Shown here piece after piece: positions 1 through 7,556 of a DNA stretch of 64,000 bases. How positions within the stretch are numbered: the first letter of the stretch is position 1; each line of letters opens with the position of its first letter. The notes under the pieces are model-generated. The model made no database searches. It was given only the letters and a program-made list of their open reading frames with translations, and was not told where the DNA came from. Source of the DNA: Chloroflexota bacterium (GTDB lineage Bacteria > Chloroflexota > Dehalococcoidia > Bin125); contig JAPPNI010000041.1 in NCBI GenBank assembly GCA_028873865.1, positions 59,502-123,501 on the forward strand, read 5' to 3'. A program made the position numbers and the translations under genes.

Positions 1-27
1 GTCAGACATCGATCGGTCAGGCCTGAC

Positions 28-756
28 ATGACCTTCTGCCTCGGCATCAAGTGCGGGGACGGCCTCGTCGCCATCGCCGACACCCGGATCACCAGCGGCT
101 CCGAGGTGTCGACCGCCAAGAAGATCGCCGTCCACCAGGGCGAACGTCACTCCATGTTCGTGCTCACCAGCGGCCTGCGCTCCGTCCGCGACAAGGCGAT
201 CACCTACTTCGAGGAGCGCCTGCGCCAGAACGGTAGCCACCTCTCCCGCTCCTACCAGGCCGTCAACGCCCTGGCCGAGGAAATGCGCCGCGTCTACGAC
301 GAGGACAACGACTGGCTGATCAAGGCCGGACTGCATTTCGACCTGCACTGCATCGTCGGCAGCCAGTTGGCCGAAGACGACGCGCCCCACCTCTACCTGC
401 TCTACCCCCAGGGCAACTGGGTCGAGGTCTCCCAGGGAACCCCGTATCTGATCATCGGCGAGACACGTTTCGGCAAGCCCATTCTCGATCGCGCCCTGCG
501 CTACGAAGCCACCCTCGAGGAGGCGCTCCGTCTCGCCATGATCTCCTTCAACTCGACCGAGGCCAGCTCCGCCGACGTCGGCCCGCCGGTCGACGCCGTC
601 GTCTACCTCAACGACGCCTTCGCCGTCCGCGAACGACGCTTCGACGCCGAAGAACTCCGCCCGCTCACCCAGTTCTGGCAAGGCGCCATCGAAGACGCCG
701 TCCAACGCGCCCAAGCCCCCATGGCCCCCCTCGCCCAGGCACTCGGCATCAAGTAG
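28..756 (+). CDS. Anbu-type proteasome-like peptidase
   Basis: A 242-residue Ntn-hydrolase of the Anbu (ancestral beta subunit, COG3484) family. The protein opens MTFCLGIKCGDGLVAIADTR, which matches the family pattern: the expected nucleophile is Thr2, exposed after removal of Met1, and the Asp of the ADTR motif follows. Length is normal for Anbu (about 240-250 residues). Family members form open-ring or helical assemblies in the cytoplasm; their substrates are poorly defined. No transglutaminase-like or alpha-E partner genes, which often accompany Anbu, are visible, although the region upstream is cut off by the window edge. The gene is convergent with the histidine kinase gene and the two stop-codon ends overlap by 8 bp. 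Family assignment is secure; the function in this organism is unknown. Confidence 0.88.
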   Translation: MTFCLGIKCGDGLVAIADTRITSGSEVSTAKKIAVHQGERHSMFVLTSGLRSVRDKAITYFEERLRQNGSHLSRSYQAVNALAEEMRRVYDEDNDWLIKAGLHFDLHCIVGSQLAEDDAPHLYLLYPQGNWVEVSQGTPYLIIGETRFGKPILDRALRYEATLEEALRLAMISFNSTEASSADVGPPVDAVVYLNDAFAVRERRFDAEELRPLTQFWQGAIEDAVQRAQAPMAPLAQALGIK

Positions 757-2152
757 GCATTCGGATCGTTACCGTCGCGCCCTGACCCGGCCCCTCGCTC
801 GCCGCCTCGATTCTTCCCCCATGCGCCTCAACGATCGCCCGCGTGATCGCCAGCCCCAGACCCGTGCCGCGAACGCCTCTCCTCCGAGCCCGGTCGGCCC
901 GATAGAACCGGTCGAAGATGCGCGGCAGATCCGACCGATCGATGCCGATCCCGTCATCGATCACCGCGATCGTTAGCACTTGATCGTCTTCCTCACGGGC
1001 GTCGAGCACCACCGTCCCGCCGGCCTCGACGCTCTGGATCGCATTGTTGATCACATTCCCCAGCGCCTGGCCGATCCGGCTGCGATCGAGTTCCAGCACA
1101 GGCAGATCGCCTGCTGGCCGCATCGACAGCTCCACCTCCACGGCCTGCGCGCGCGGCCACCAGCGTTCCAGTTCGGCGTTGAGCAGCTCCTCAACCGATA
1201 CCGCCTCGAGGGTGAGCTGCAGCTCGCCGTGATCCGTCTCGGCCAGCGAGTCCAGGTCGGTCACCAGGCCGCGCAGCCGCTCAACTTCTCGGATGATCTG
1301 GCCCGAGGCAGCGTCCGGCGATTGCAGTCCATCGCGCAGCCCGGCCGCCTCCAGTTGGATCACGCTGAGCGGCGTGTTCAGCTCGTGCGACACGTCATCG
1401 ACCAACTGGCGGCGGAGCTCCCGCTGCGTTTCCAGGGTCGAACTCATCCGGTTGAATGCCTCGCTCATCCGGCCCAGTTCGTCCGAGGTCCGAACCGGCA
1501 ACCGCGTCGCGTCTCCGCGCGCGACGGCCTGCGTCGCCTCGGTCAGTGCCTGCACCGGGGCCGTGATGCGCTTTGACAACCACACGGCCAGCAGAATCGC
1601 GATGCCGATCGTGACCACTCCGCCGATCAGGATGATGTACAGCAGCGTGCTCAGAAATCCGTGGGACTCGCTCGACAGCAACTCCTGGTTGACATCCACA
1701 TGCACCAGGCCGACCGTCTGGTTGGCAGCCAGATCGACCACCGATTCCCGATGTCCGTCCAGACTCGCTGGCCTGTCCCCCGGCGCCAGTTGGCCGAAGT
1801 TGTCCAGCACGACGCGCCCGTCGTCGCCCACGATCACCACCCGAATCGGGTCCTGGTGGAAGATCTCCACGTGGTTCTCTTCGCCACCCTCCCCTTGTTC
1901 TCGCTGAACAACCCCCTCATAGGAGAAACCGGCCTCCGCCAACACAGCGGCAGCGGTCTGCCAGCCACCTGCCTCCGTGTAGGCCCGGCTCAGGCCCTGC
2001 GACAACTGATTGGCCGTATCGTCCCCAATCTGATCTACGAACACCCCGAGCCGCGACTCGGTCGCCAGATACGCCACCACCACGCTGGCCAGGACCGTCA
2101 GCACGACCACGAGGATGGTCGCCGCTATGATCCGCTGGCGCAGCGACATCAC
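749..2152 (-). CDS. sensor histidine kinase (HAMP/HisKA/HATPase)
   Basis: A membrane sensor kinase of 467 residues. An N-terminal membrane segment (about 8-28) is followed by an extracytoplasmic sensor region, a second membrane segment (about 172-192), HAMP, HisKA and HATPase_c. The phospho-acceptor is His256 in SHELNTPL. N-box (NVINNAIQS), G1 (DDGIGID) and G2 (GTGLGLAI) motifs are all present, so it should be active. The start is GTG at 2152, which overlaps the response regulator stop codon as GTGA; an in-frame ATG at 2149 is the alternative. This coupling makes it the cognate kinase of the upstream regulator. The signal is unknown. The upstream lipoprotein could be a target or signal partner, but that is inference. 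Confidence 0.93.
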   Translation of the reverse strand: MMSLRQRIIAATILVVVLTVLASVVVAYLATESRLGVFVDQIGDDTANQLSQGLSRAYTEAGGWQTAAAVLAEAGFSYEGVVQREQGEGGEENHVEIFHQDPIRVVIVGDDGRVVLDNFGQLAPGDRPASLDGHRESVVDLAANQTVGLVHVDVNQELLSSESHGFLSTLLYIILIGGVVTIGIAILLAVWLSKRITAPVQALTEATQAVARGDATRLPVRTSDELGRMSEAFNRMSSTLETQRELRRQLVDDVSHELNTPLSVIQLEAAGLRDGLQSPDAASGQIIREVERLRGLVTDLDSLAETDHGELQLTLEAVSVEELLNAELERWWPRAQAVEVELSMRPAGDLPVLELDRSRIGQALGNVINNAIQSVEAGGTVVLDAREEDDQVLTIAVIDDGIGIDRSDLPRIFDRFYRADRARRRGVRGTGLGLAITRAIVEAHGGRIEAASEGPGQGATVTIRMPT

Positions 2153-2826
2153 TCCGCCTCCGCGACGAACCGGTAACCCGCGCCGTAGACCGTTTCGATC
2201 GGTTGCTTCCCGTCGCGGCCGATCCGCTTGCGCAGCCGCGCGACCTGGCTATCGATCGCCCGGTCGAAGCCGTCGAAGCCATGATCGAAGGTCAATGAGA
2301 TCAGCTGGTCCCGGCTGAGCAACTGGTTGGGATGACGCATGAACGTAGCCAGCAGGGCGATCTGCGCCTGGCTCAGTTCGACCTCATCGCCATCGACCGT
2401 CACCCTGCCGCCGCTCTCGTTCAGGCTGATCCCGCCGATGGTCAGAACCTGCTGCACCTTGCCCTGCACCCGGCGCAGCACCGCCTCCGAGCGGGCGATC
2501 ACTTCCTTCGGATCGAACGGCTTCACGATGTAGTCGTCCGCGCCGCTGTCCAGCCCGACGATCCGCTGCGCCGGAGCCTCTCGCGCCGTCAGCATGATGA
2601 TCGGCACATCCGACTCCCGCCGCAGAATCCGGCACAACTCAACCCCGTCCAGACGGGGCAGCGTGAGGTCGAGGATGATCAGGTCGGGCGCCAGCCGGCG
2701 GGCTAGGTTCAGGCCAACCTGCCCGTCATGCGCGACCTCGGCCGAGTATCCGGCCCGCTCGAAATAGACCCGGACCCAGTCGGCGATCCGCGCATCGTCT
2801 TCGATGATCAGAACGCTGCCGCTCAT
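2149..2826 (-). CDS. OmpR/PhoB-family response regulator
   Basis: A 225-residue regulator with a receiver domain (about 3-118) and a winged-helix DNA-binding domain (about 130-222). The acidic pocket is Glu9-Asp10-Asp11, the phospho-acceptor is Asp53 in LDLTLPRLDG, and Lys of IVKPFDP is conserved. The ATG at 2826 is chosen because GAGG precedes it at a good distance and the receiver fold begins at once; an open frame upstream to 2925 adds 33 residues of low-complexity sequence. It overlaps the kinase start by GTGA. Because the regulator lies 123 bp downstream of a lipoprotein gene on the same strand, the three may form one transcription unit with autoregulation. Confidence 0.93.
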   Translation of the reverse strand: MSGSVLIIEDDARIADWVRVYFERAGYSAEVAHDGQVGLNLARRLAPDLIILDLTLPRLDGVELCRILRRESDVPIIMLTAREAPAQRIVGLDSGADDYIVKPFDPKEVIARSEAVLRRVQGKVQQVLTIGGISLNESGGRVTVDGDEVELSQAQIALLATFMRHPNQLLSRDQLISLTFDHGFDGFDRAIDSQVARLRKRIGRDGKQPIETVYGAGYRFVAEAE

Positions 2827-2949
2827 CTTCGTTCCTCGGATAATCCGGCCGGGACGCAGCGCCTCTGGCGGGCGCTGCGTCCGGCGAGTGGGAACTGCGC
2901 GGATTCTATTCCTTGCAGCCCCCACTCACGGGCTGCCCCGATGCCGGCG

Positions 2950-4089
2950 CTAGTCGTGGCTGCCGCCCTCGCCGCCGGAGCCGTGCTCGCCCCCGGACTC
3001 GCCGTCGCTGCCATGCTCCCTGGAGGACTCCCGGCCTTCACCGGTCTCACTCGATTCGCCTCCCTCGCTTGAGTGGGGCTGCGGGCCGGGACCGTTACAG
3101 TCAAACACTTCGAGGTGCACTACGTAGCCGTCGAACGAGACGCCCGCCAGCCCCGGTTCGCTGGCCACCGAGATGCTGGTCGTCACCTCCTGGCCCGGAG
3201 CCAGATCGCCAATCACATCCGGTCCCAGCTCACCGACGGTCCGGGTCCCGGACTTCAGGTGCGGCTCCGACTGCACGAAGCAGAGCGTCTCGCCCAGGGT
3301 GTTGCGGACGGTCGTGTGGGCCGTCCCCGTGGCCCGGTCGAAGCTGGCCTCGACGGCAATGCCGCCGAGCACACCGCTCCAGGATTGGTCAAGCGGGATG
3401 ATCGGGCTCGACATCTCGGCCTCGCGGCTCTCACTGCCGCCTTCGCGGCCCGACTCGCCGCCGGCGCCGTGCTCGCTGCCGCCCTCGCCGCTGCCCACCT
3501 CCGCGTGGGTGGTCCAGGAATCGAACGGCTCCGGCGTCGACGGCAGGACGATCTCAAGCGTCTCACCCGGAGCGAGGTCGGTCGGCGGCGTCGGGCCGAG
3601 TTCCGCGCCGTTGTCCAGGTGCACCTCCACCCGCACCCGGGTCAGGACCCGGTCGCTGGTGTTCTCAACGACCCCGCGGAACGAGTTCGATGCATCGTCG
3701 AACTTGAGCGCCAGCCGCGCCCCGCCGCGGACTTCGTCGAAGGTCGCGTCCCGAGCCAACGCGTCGACGCTGCGGGCCTCCCCGCCGTCGCCGTCGCCCG
3801 ACTCGCCACTACGCTCGGCAGCCTCGTTATGCTGGCCGCCTTCGCCGGCCGACTGGCTCTGACTACCGTGCTCGCCGCCGGCTTCGCGGCCCTGTTCGCC
3901 ATTCCGGTCGTGTTCTCCTCTCGAGCTCTCATCCCGTCGTTCTGACATCTCCTGGCTAACCGCCGCGCGGTCGCTGTCGGGGCCCGCTCCGGGCCCCGAC
4001 GAGCAGCCGATCAGAACGGCTCCGGCGACCATCGCTCCCACGATCGGTCCCACCAGGACGGTCCTCTTCAGCAGCTTCGCGAGTGTCAT
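2950..4089 (-). CDS. secreted Gly/Ser/Glu/His-rich lipoprotein with two FxLYD-like domains
   Basis: A 379-residue predicted lipoprotein. It has a signal peptide with a hydrophobic core and the lipobox VLIGCSS near residue 29. Two domains of about 70-80 residues (about 112-190 and 235-330) have the look of FxLYD/CARDB-type beta-sandwiches, with phrases such as VENTSDRVLTRVRVEVHL and LAPGET/LAPGQE in both. They are joined and flanked by long disordered linkers rich in Gly, Ser, Glu and His. The His/Glu content could bind metal, but nothing specific shows this. GGGAGAG precedes the ATG. It is transcribed toward the regulator/kinase pair. I do not recognise a named family; export and lipidation are well supported. 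Confidence 0.75.
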   Translation of the reverse strand: MTLAKLLKRTVLVGPIVGAMVAGAVLIGCSSGPGAGPDSDRAAVSQEMSERRDESSRGEHDRNGEQGREAGGEHGSQSQSAGEGGQHNEAAERSGESGDGDGGEARSVDALARDATFDEVRGGARLALKFDDASNSFRGVVENTSDRVLTRVRVEVHLDNGAELGPTPPTDLAPGETLEIVLPSTPEPFDSWTTHAEVGSGEGGSEHGAGGESGREGGSESREAEMSSPIIPLDQSWSGVLGGIAVEASFDRATGTAHTTVRNTLGETLCFVQSEPHLKSGTRTVGELGPDVIGDLAPGQEVTTSISVASEPGLAGVSFDGYVVHLEVFDCNGPGPQPHSSEGGESSETGEGRESSREHGSDGESGGEHGSGGEGGSHD

Positions 4090-4531
4090 TGCTCTCTCCC
4101 TTCATGAAGATGCTGCGTTGACACTCACAATCACGACGAAATGTTGCCGAAATGTGTCACCCTCGAGACGTCGTCCCAGCACACCAGCCACACCGACCAC
4201 TCCATCGAACATCAGTCCGTATACAATCACTCGACACCTACGCGCGGAGGTATCCGGATGCGCCCCTCGTCGATCAACCACGACTTTCCAAAACCAACCA
4301 AACCCAACCACCTCCCACCACCCCGAACTCCACGAAACCCAGTATTTTCCGCCCCCGCACCCCCATTTTTTCTCCACCGGCTCCGCAAAGAAAAATTTCC
4401 GCCAACCACCCTGGGGCCACCCAATCGGGCGCGCCCGCCCAATCCGCCAATCCCTGCCGGTATCCTGCACCAACGCCGCAGGCGGCCCATCAGCGCCACC
4501 AGCCAGCGCCGCCCAACGACGGAGAGAACCT
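4090..4531. other. divergent intergenic region
   Basis: About 440 bp separate the leftward lipoprotein gene from the rightward DUF35 gene, so promoters for both should lie here. The sequence is C-rich and purine-poor on the plus strand, with many CCAACC/ACCACC runs between 4290 and 4440. Open frames crossing it are low-complexity and start inside this C-rich tract. I found no convincing RNA gene. Confidence 0.5.
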
Positions 4532-4945
4532 ATGGCCAAGCAAGGTGTCGAGCCCGACGAACTCACCCAACCGTTCTGGGACGCCGCAAACGAGAAACGA
4601 CTCGTCATCCAGAACTGCGTCGACTGCGATCGCTTGCAGCATCCGCCCTCCAACACCTGCCGCGATTGCGACGACGGCGGACAACTCGCGTGGAAGCAGG
4701 TCAGCGGACGCGGCACGATCTACAACTACGGCGTCGTCCACGACTGCCCGGTCCGCCTCCTCCAGGAGGATCAGCCCTTCAATCTCGCCGTGATCATGCT
4801 CGACGACGATCCGGGCATCCAGATGTACTCGCACCTCCCCGGCGTACCGGTTGACGACGTCCCCGTCGGCGCGGCCGTCGAGGTGATCTTCGAGCCCTCG
4901 GCCAACGGCCAACTCGTCCCCGAGTGGCGAGTGATCGACGGCTGA
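4532..4945 (+). CDS. DUF35 OB-fold / zinc-ribbon acyl-CoA-associated protein
   Basis: A 137-residue protein of the DUF35 family. It has an N-terminal helix (DELTQPFWDAANEKRLVIQN), a rubredoxin-like zinc site with Cys-x2-Cys (CVDCD) and Cys-x2-Cys (CRDCD), then an OB fold. DUF35 proteins form complexes with thiolase-like partners; the best studied are ChsH2/Ltp2-type retro-aldolases of steroid side-chain breakdown. The ATG at 4532 is chosen because GGAGAG precedes it by 5 bases and the domain starts there; a longer open frame upstream is C-rich filler. It lies 40 bp before the thiolase-like gene, so the two are very likely cotranscribed and their products interact. The substrate is unknown. 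Confidence 0.85.
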   Translation: MAKQGVEPDELTQPFWDAANEKRLVIQNCVDCDRLQHPPSNTCRDCDDGGQLAWKQVSGRGTIYNYGVVHDCPVRLLQEDQPFNLAVIMLDDDPGIQMYSHLPGVPVDDVPVGAAVEVIFEPSANGQLVPEWRVIDG

Positions 4946-4985
4946 TCCCGATCCACCTGACGGCTCGAAGAGCAAGGAACGCGCA

Positions 4986-6308
4986 ATGACGACACCAACC
5001 GCACCCGACGCGATGTACCGCAACGACGAAGGACTCGGCATCTGGGAACACCGAGGCAAGGTCGCCGCCGTCGGCGTCGGCCACGCGCCCACGTCCCGAC
5101 GCTGGGACGGCCGCCCCGAAACCTGCGTCGGCGCCATCACGATCGACGCCTTGCGCAAGGCGATCGACGACGCCGGCGTCGCGCCCGACCAGATCGACGG
5201 CCTCGTCGTCGTCCCCGTCACCACCACCGGAGCGTTCTGGGAACAGGGCAAGCCCCTTCCCATGGACGTGATCCAGAGCTTCAACCAGACCGACGACCCG
5301 CTCGACGGCATCGCCAAGCTCAGCGCCGAGTGGCTGCTCGCCAACATGCCCGAGCTGACCAACGTCAACTTCACCATGTACGGCCCCGGCTGCATGTCCA
5401 ACGCGCTCAACGTCACCGCCCAGGCCGTCGGCGACGGCCTCACCCACACCTGCCTCGTCGTCAAGAGCTGGCACAACTTCGAGGGCCGCTACTACCAGGG
5501 CGGCGCCAACGCCGGCAACGCCCTGCCCGGCACCCCCGCCGTCACCCAGCTCTGGGGCGGCCCCGCCTCCTACAGCACGGCCCTGCAGTTCGCCGAGTAC
5601 TGCCGCAAGTACGGCAAGACCCACGAGATGATGGCCCCCTTCATGGAGAACTCGCGCCGCAACGGCCTCCGCTTCCCCGAGGGCTACTGGGCCCAGCATC
5701 GCCCCGAAGAGCTGATCCCCGAGGACTACCTCGCCTCACGCTGGATCGCCAAGCCGGCCAACCTCTTCGACAACGACATCCCCATCATGATGTCCGGCGC
5801 CTACCTCTTCTCCACCGCCGAGCGCGCCCAGGACATGAAGCAGAACCCGGTCTACATCCTCAATCACGCCTCCAGCAACACCCGCCCGCGCAGCCTCGTG
5901 CCCACGCTGGATGAAGTAGAAGCCGACACGGCTCGCACCGGCCGCAAGATCTACGAGGGCGCCGGCATCACCGCCGACGACCTCTCCTTCGAGAACATGT
6001 ACGACGGCTTCTCCCTCTTCCACCAGTTCCACCTCGAGGGCCTCGGCTATCGCGGGATCAAGTTCGGCGAGGCGCTCGACTTCTACCAGACCGACATCAG
6101 CATCGAGGGCCCCAACCCCGTCTCGCCCAGCGGAGGCAACGTCGGCAGCGGACGCAGCCGCGTCTGGATGCACACCGACTGCATCCAGCAACTCCAGGGC
6201 CGGGCCGGCGCGCGACAGGTCACCGGAGTCAAGCCCGAAGTCGGAGTCTCCGGAGGCCCGATGCCCCTCGGAGGCAACTACACCGTCTGGAGCGCCAGCC
6301 CCGACTAA
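4986..6308 (+). CDS. SCP-x/Ltp2-type thiolase-like protein
   Basis: A 440-residue thiolase-fold protein of the lipid-transfer (SCP-x) type. The N-terminal half contains the region around GPGCMSNALN, where Cys sits at the classical thiolase nucleophile position. The C-terminal half ends GGPMPLGGNYTVWSASPD, typical of this branch. The usual C-terminal Cys-x-Gly of biosynthetic thiolases is not obvious. Family members either cleave 3-ketoacyl-CoA or, when paired with DUF35, carry out retro-aldol cleavage. The retained Cys leaves both options open. The start is supported by AAGGAA upstream and by the DUF35 gene just before it. Confidence 0.82.
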   Translation: MTTPTAPDAMYRNDEGLGIWEHRGKVAAVGVGHAPTSRRWDGRPETCVGAITIDALRKAIDDAGVAPDQIDGLVVVPVTTTGAFWEQGKPLPMDVIQSFNQTDDPLDGIAKLSAEWLLANMPELTNVNFTMYGPGCMSNALNVTAQAVGDGLTHTCLVVKSWHNFEGRYYQGGANAGNALPGTPAVTQLWGGPASYSTALQFAEYCRKYGKTHEMMAPFMENSRRNGLRFPEGYWAQHRPEELIPEDYLASRWIAKPANLFDNDIPIMMSGAYLFSTAERAQDMKQNPVYILNHASSNTRPRSLVPTLDEVEADTARTGRKIYEGAGITADDLSFENMYDGFSLFHQFHLEGLGYRGIKFGEALDFYQTDISIEGPNPVSPSGGNVGSGRSRVWMHTDCIQQLQGRAGARQVTGVKPEVGVSGGPMPLGGNYTVWSASPD

Positions 6309-6320
6309 GCCCGTTTCCCG

Positions 6321-6339
6321 TTTCCCCCTCTGGGGGAAG
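6321..6339 (+). terminator. hairpin after the DUF35/thiolase operon
   Basis: CCCCC and GGGGG arms extended by TT/AA form a tight stem around a TCT loop, 13 bp after the thiolase stop. There is no clear T tract, so this could be a terminator without U-run or an RNA-stabilising hairpin. Confidence 0.4.
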
Positions 6340-6391
6340 CTGCCAGGAGCCTGCCCCCGGCTCGAACGGGGGGCTGCAGGGAACGCCCGTT

Positions 6392-6769
6392 ATGTCGGAG
6401 AACCAAGAGCAGTCCGTGACGATACTCATCAGCTTCGACATCGACGGCACCCTCGAGGTCGGCGATCCGCCCGGCCCCCTGACCATGGACATGGTCCGCC
6501 TCGTCCGCGACAAGGACTTCCTCATCGGCAGCTGCTCCGACCGCACCCTCAGCAGCCAGCGAGCCATCTGGGCAGACCACGACATCGAGGTCGACTTCGT
6601 CGTCGGCAAGCACATGCTGCCCGACGTCAAAGCCCGCTTCGAGGCCGACGTCTACCTGCACATCGGCGACCGAGAAGACCTCGACCGCCAGTACGCCCTC
6701 AAGGCCGGCTTCGACTTCCTCTGGCCCGACGAAGCCGTCGACCACCCCCACTTCCAACCGGAGCCGTAA
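6392..6769 (+). CDS. small HAD-like hydrolase
   Basis: A 125-residue protein with the HAD nucleophile motif FDIDGT (Asp16, Asp18). It also has a motif II-like Ser in GSCSDRT and acidic residues in HIGDREDLD that fit motif III/IV. The usual cap domain is absent and the protein is shorter than most HAD phosphatases (above 180 residues), so it may be a minimal HAD or a binding protein. It reads as a complete small domain, with the end at DEAVDHPHF. It follows the thiolase gene by about 80 bp, beyond a hairpin. The substrate cannot be told from the sequence. Confidence 0.72.
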   Translation: MSENQEQSVTILISFDIDGTLEVGDPPGPLTMDMVRLVRDKDFLIGSCSDRTLSSQRAIWADHDIEVDFVVGKHMLPDVKARFEADVYLHIGDREDLDRQYALKAGFDFLWPDEAVDHPHFQPEP

Positions 6770-6872
6770 CGAACAATGCATCTGCTGACCCGCGCGCACG
6801 AAGTCGGCCCCGCGCAGGCGGGGCCTCTTAGCGCAGAGGCGGAGCGACCCGACTGCCCCCGCTCGGCCCCCC

Positions 6873-7085
6873 CTACGACTTCGCCCGAATCGGTTCATCC
6901 CAGTCAATCCCGCACCGAGAGCACCACCGCCGCAGCCAGACATCGCCCGCCTCGCTCTCGTCCCCGCGCTCCGCATGGATCTGCCCCCCGCACCGACACG
7001 CCCGTGGAAACGACCGCCAGCAACCCCCACAACCATCCTCGGCCCGATGCTCATTGACAAACTGAGGATGCGTGGAGAACCCCAC
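6873..7085 (-). CDS. small zinc-ribbon-like protein, unknown function
   Basis: A 70-residue open frame with Cys pairs that look like metal sites: CGGC, CRCGG and CSRCG, the last two spaced like a zinc ribbon. GGAGGAG lies 9 bases before the GTG at 7085, which is why I prefer this start over the TTG at 7091. No other gene competes on this stretch. I do not recognise a family. It is antisense to its neighbours and stands alone. The paired cysteines and the strong ribosome binding site are the only evidence, so moderate confidence is right. Confidence 0.5.
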   Translation of the reverse strand: MGFSTHPQFVNEHRAEDGCGGCWRSFPRACRCGGQIHAERGDESEAGDVWLRRWCSRCGIDWDEPIRAKS

Positions 7086-7219
7086 CAGCAATCACTCCTC
7101 CGACCACAACGCCCGCAGAGCGCACAGTCTAGTCCGCCACGCCAGCTCCCGCCGCGCCCGCCGATTGCATCCCTGACCCGCTGCGCCTAGCCTGAGCCAG
7201 CCAAACCCCGAGGCTGCCG

Positions 7220-7534
7220 ATGCCATCTCAGTACCCCATCGATCCAGGCCGGACCGACCTCGCCCGAGAGTTCATGGCCAACCCCATGGGCCCGCACAGC
7301 GCCGCCCTCCAGCGCATCGTCACCCGCATGCGCGACACCGAAGCGGCCGGCCGCTACGTCCTCGTCACACGCGTCCCCTACCAGGAATGGGGCCTCGCCC
7401 AGCTCTCCGGACAGCGCGGCGTCGACGTCACCCTCCTCGAGGACCAGGTCTTCACCTCCCTCGAAGACGCCGAGCGAGCCGTCTTCAAAATGCGCTGGGA
7501 ATTGATCACCGGAACCCCACTCGTACTCGACTGA
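7220..7534 (+). CDS. dimethylformamidase small-subunit-like protein
   Basis: A 104-residue protein located 22 bp before the large dimethylformamidase-like subunit. Known DMFases are alpha2beta2 enzymes whose small subunit gene (dmfA1 type, about 130 residues) directly precedes the large one. From memory of that family, the pattern here fits: ANPMG near residue 20, then LQR, GRYVLV, and a C-terminal FTSLEDAERAVFKMR helix. That pattern plus the gene order is the basis of the call; I could not align them. Translation should be coupled to the large subunit. GAGG precedes the ATG. The N-terminus is shorter than in the characterised enzyme. Confidence 0.65.
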   Translation: MPSQYPIDPGRTDLAREFMANPMGPHSAALQRIVTRMRDTEAAGRYVLVTRVPYQEWGLAQLSGQRGVDVTLLEDQVFTSLEDAERAVFKMRWELITGTPLVLD

Positions 7535-7556
7535 CTCAGAGCCGAGGAAAGAATCC

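Noticed and set aside
4118..4531. N-terminal extension of the DUF35 frame
   Set aside because: C-rich filler sequence; a good ribosome site and the start of the DUF35 fold mark ATG 4532.
6305..7060. 251-codon minus-strand frame opposite the HAD gene
   Set aside because: Gly/Val/Asp-rich shadow of the FDIDGT gene; no start signal or motif.
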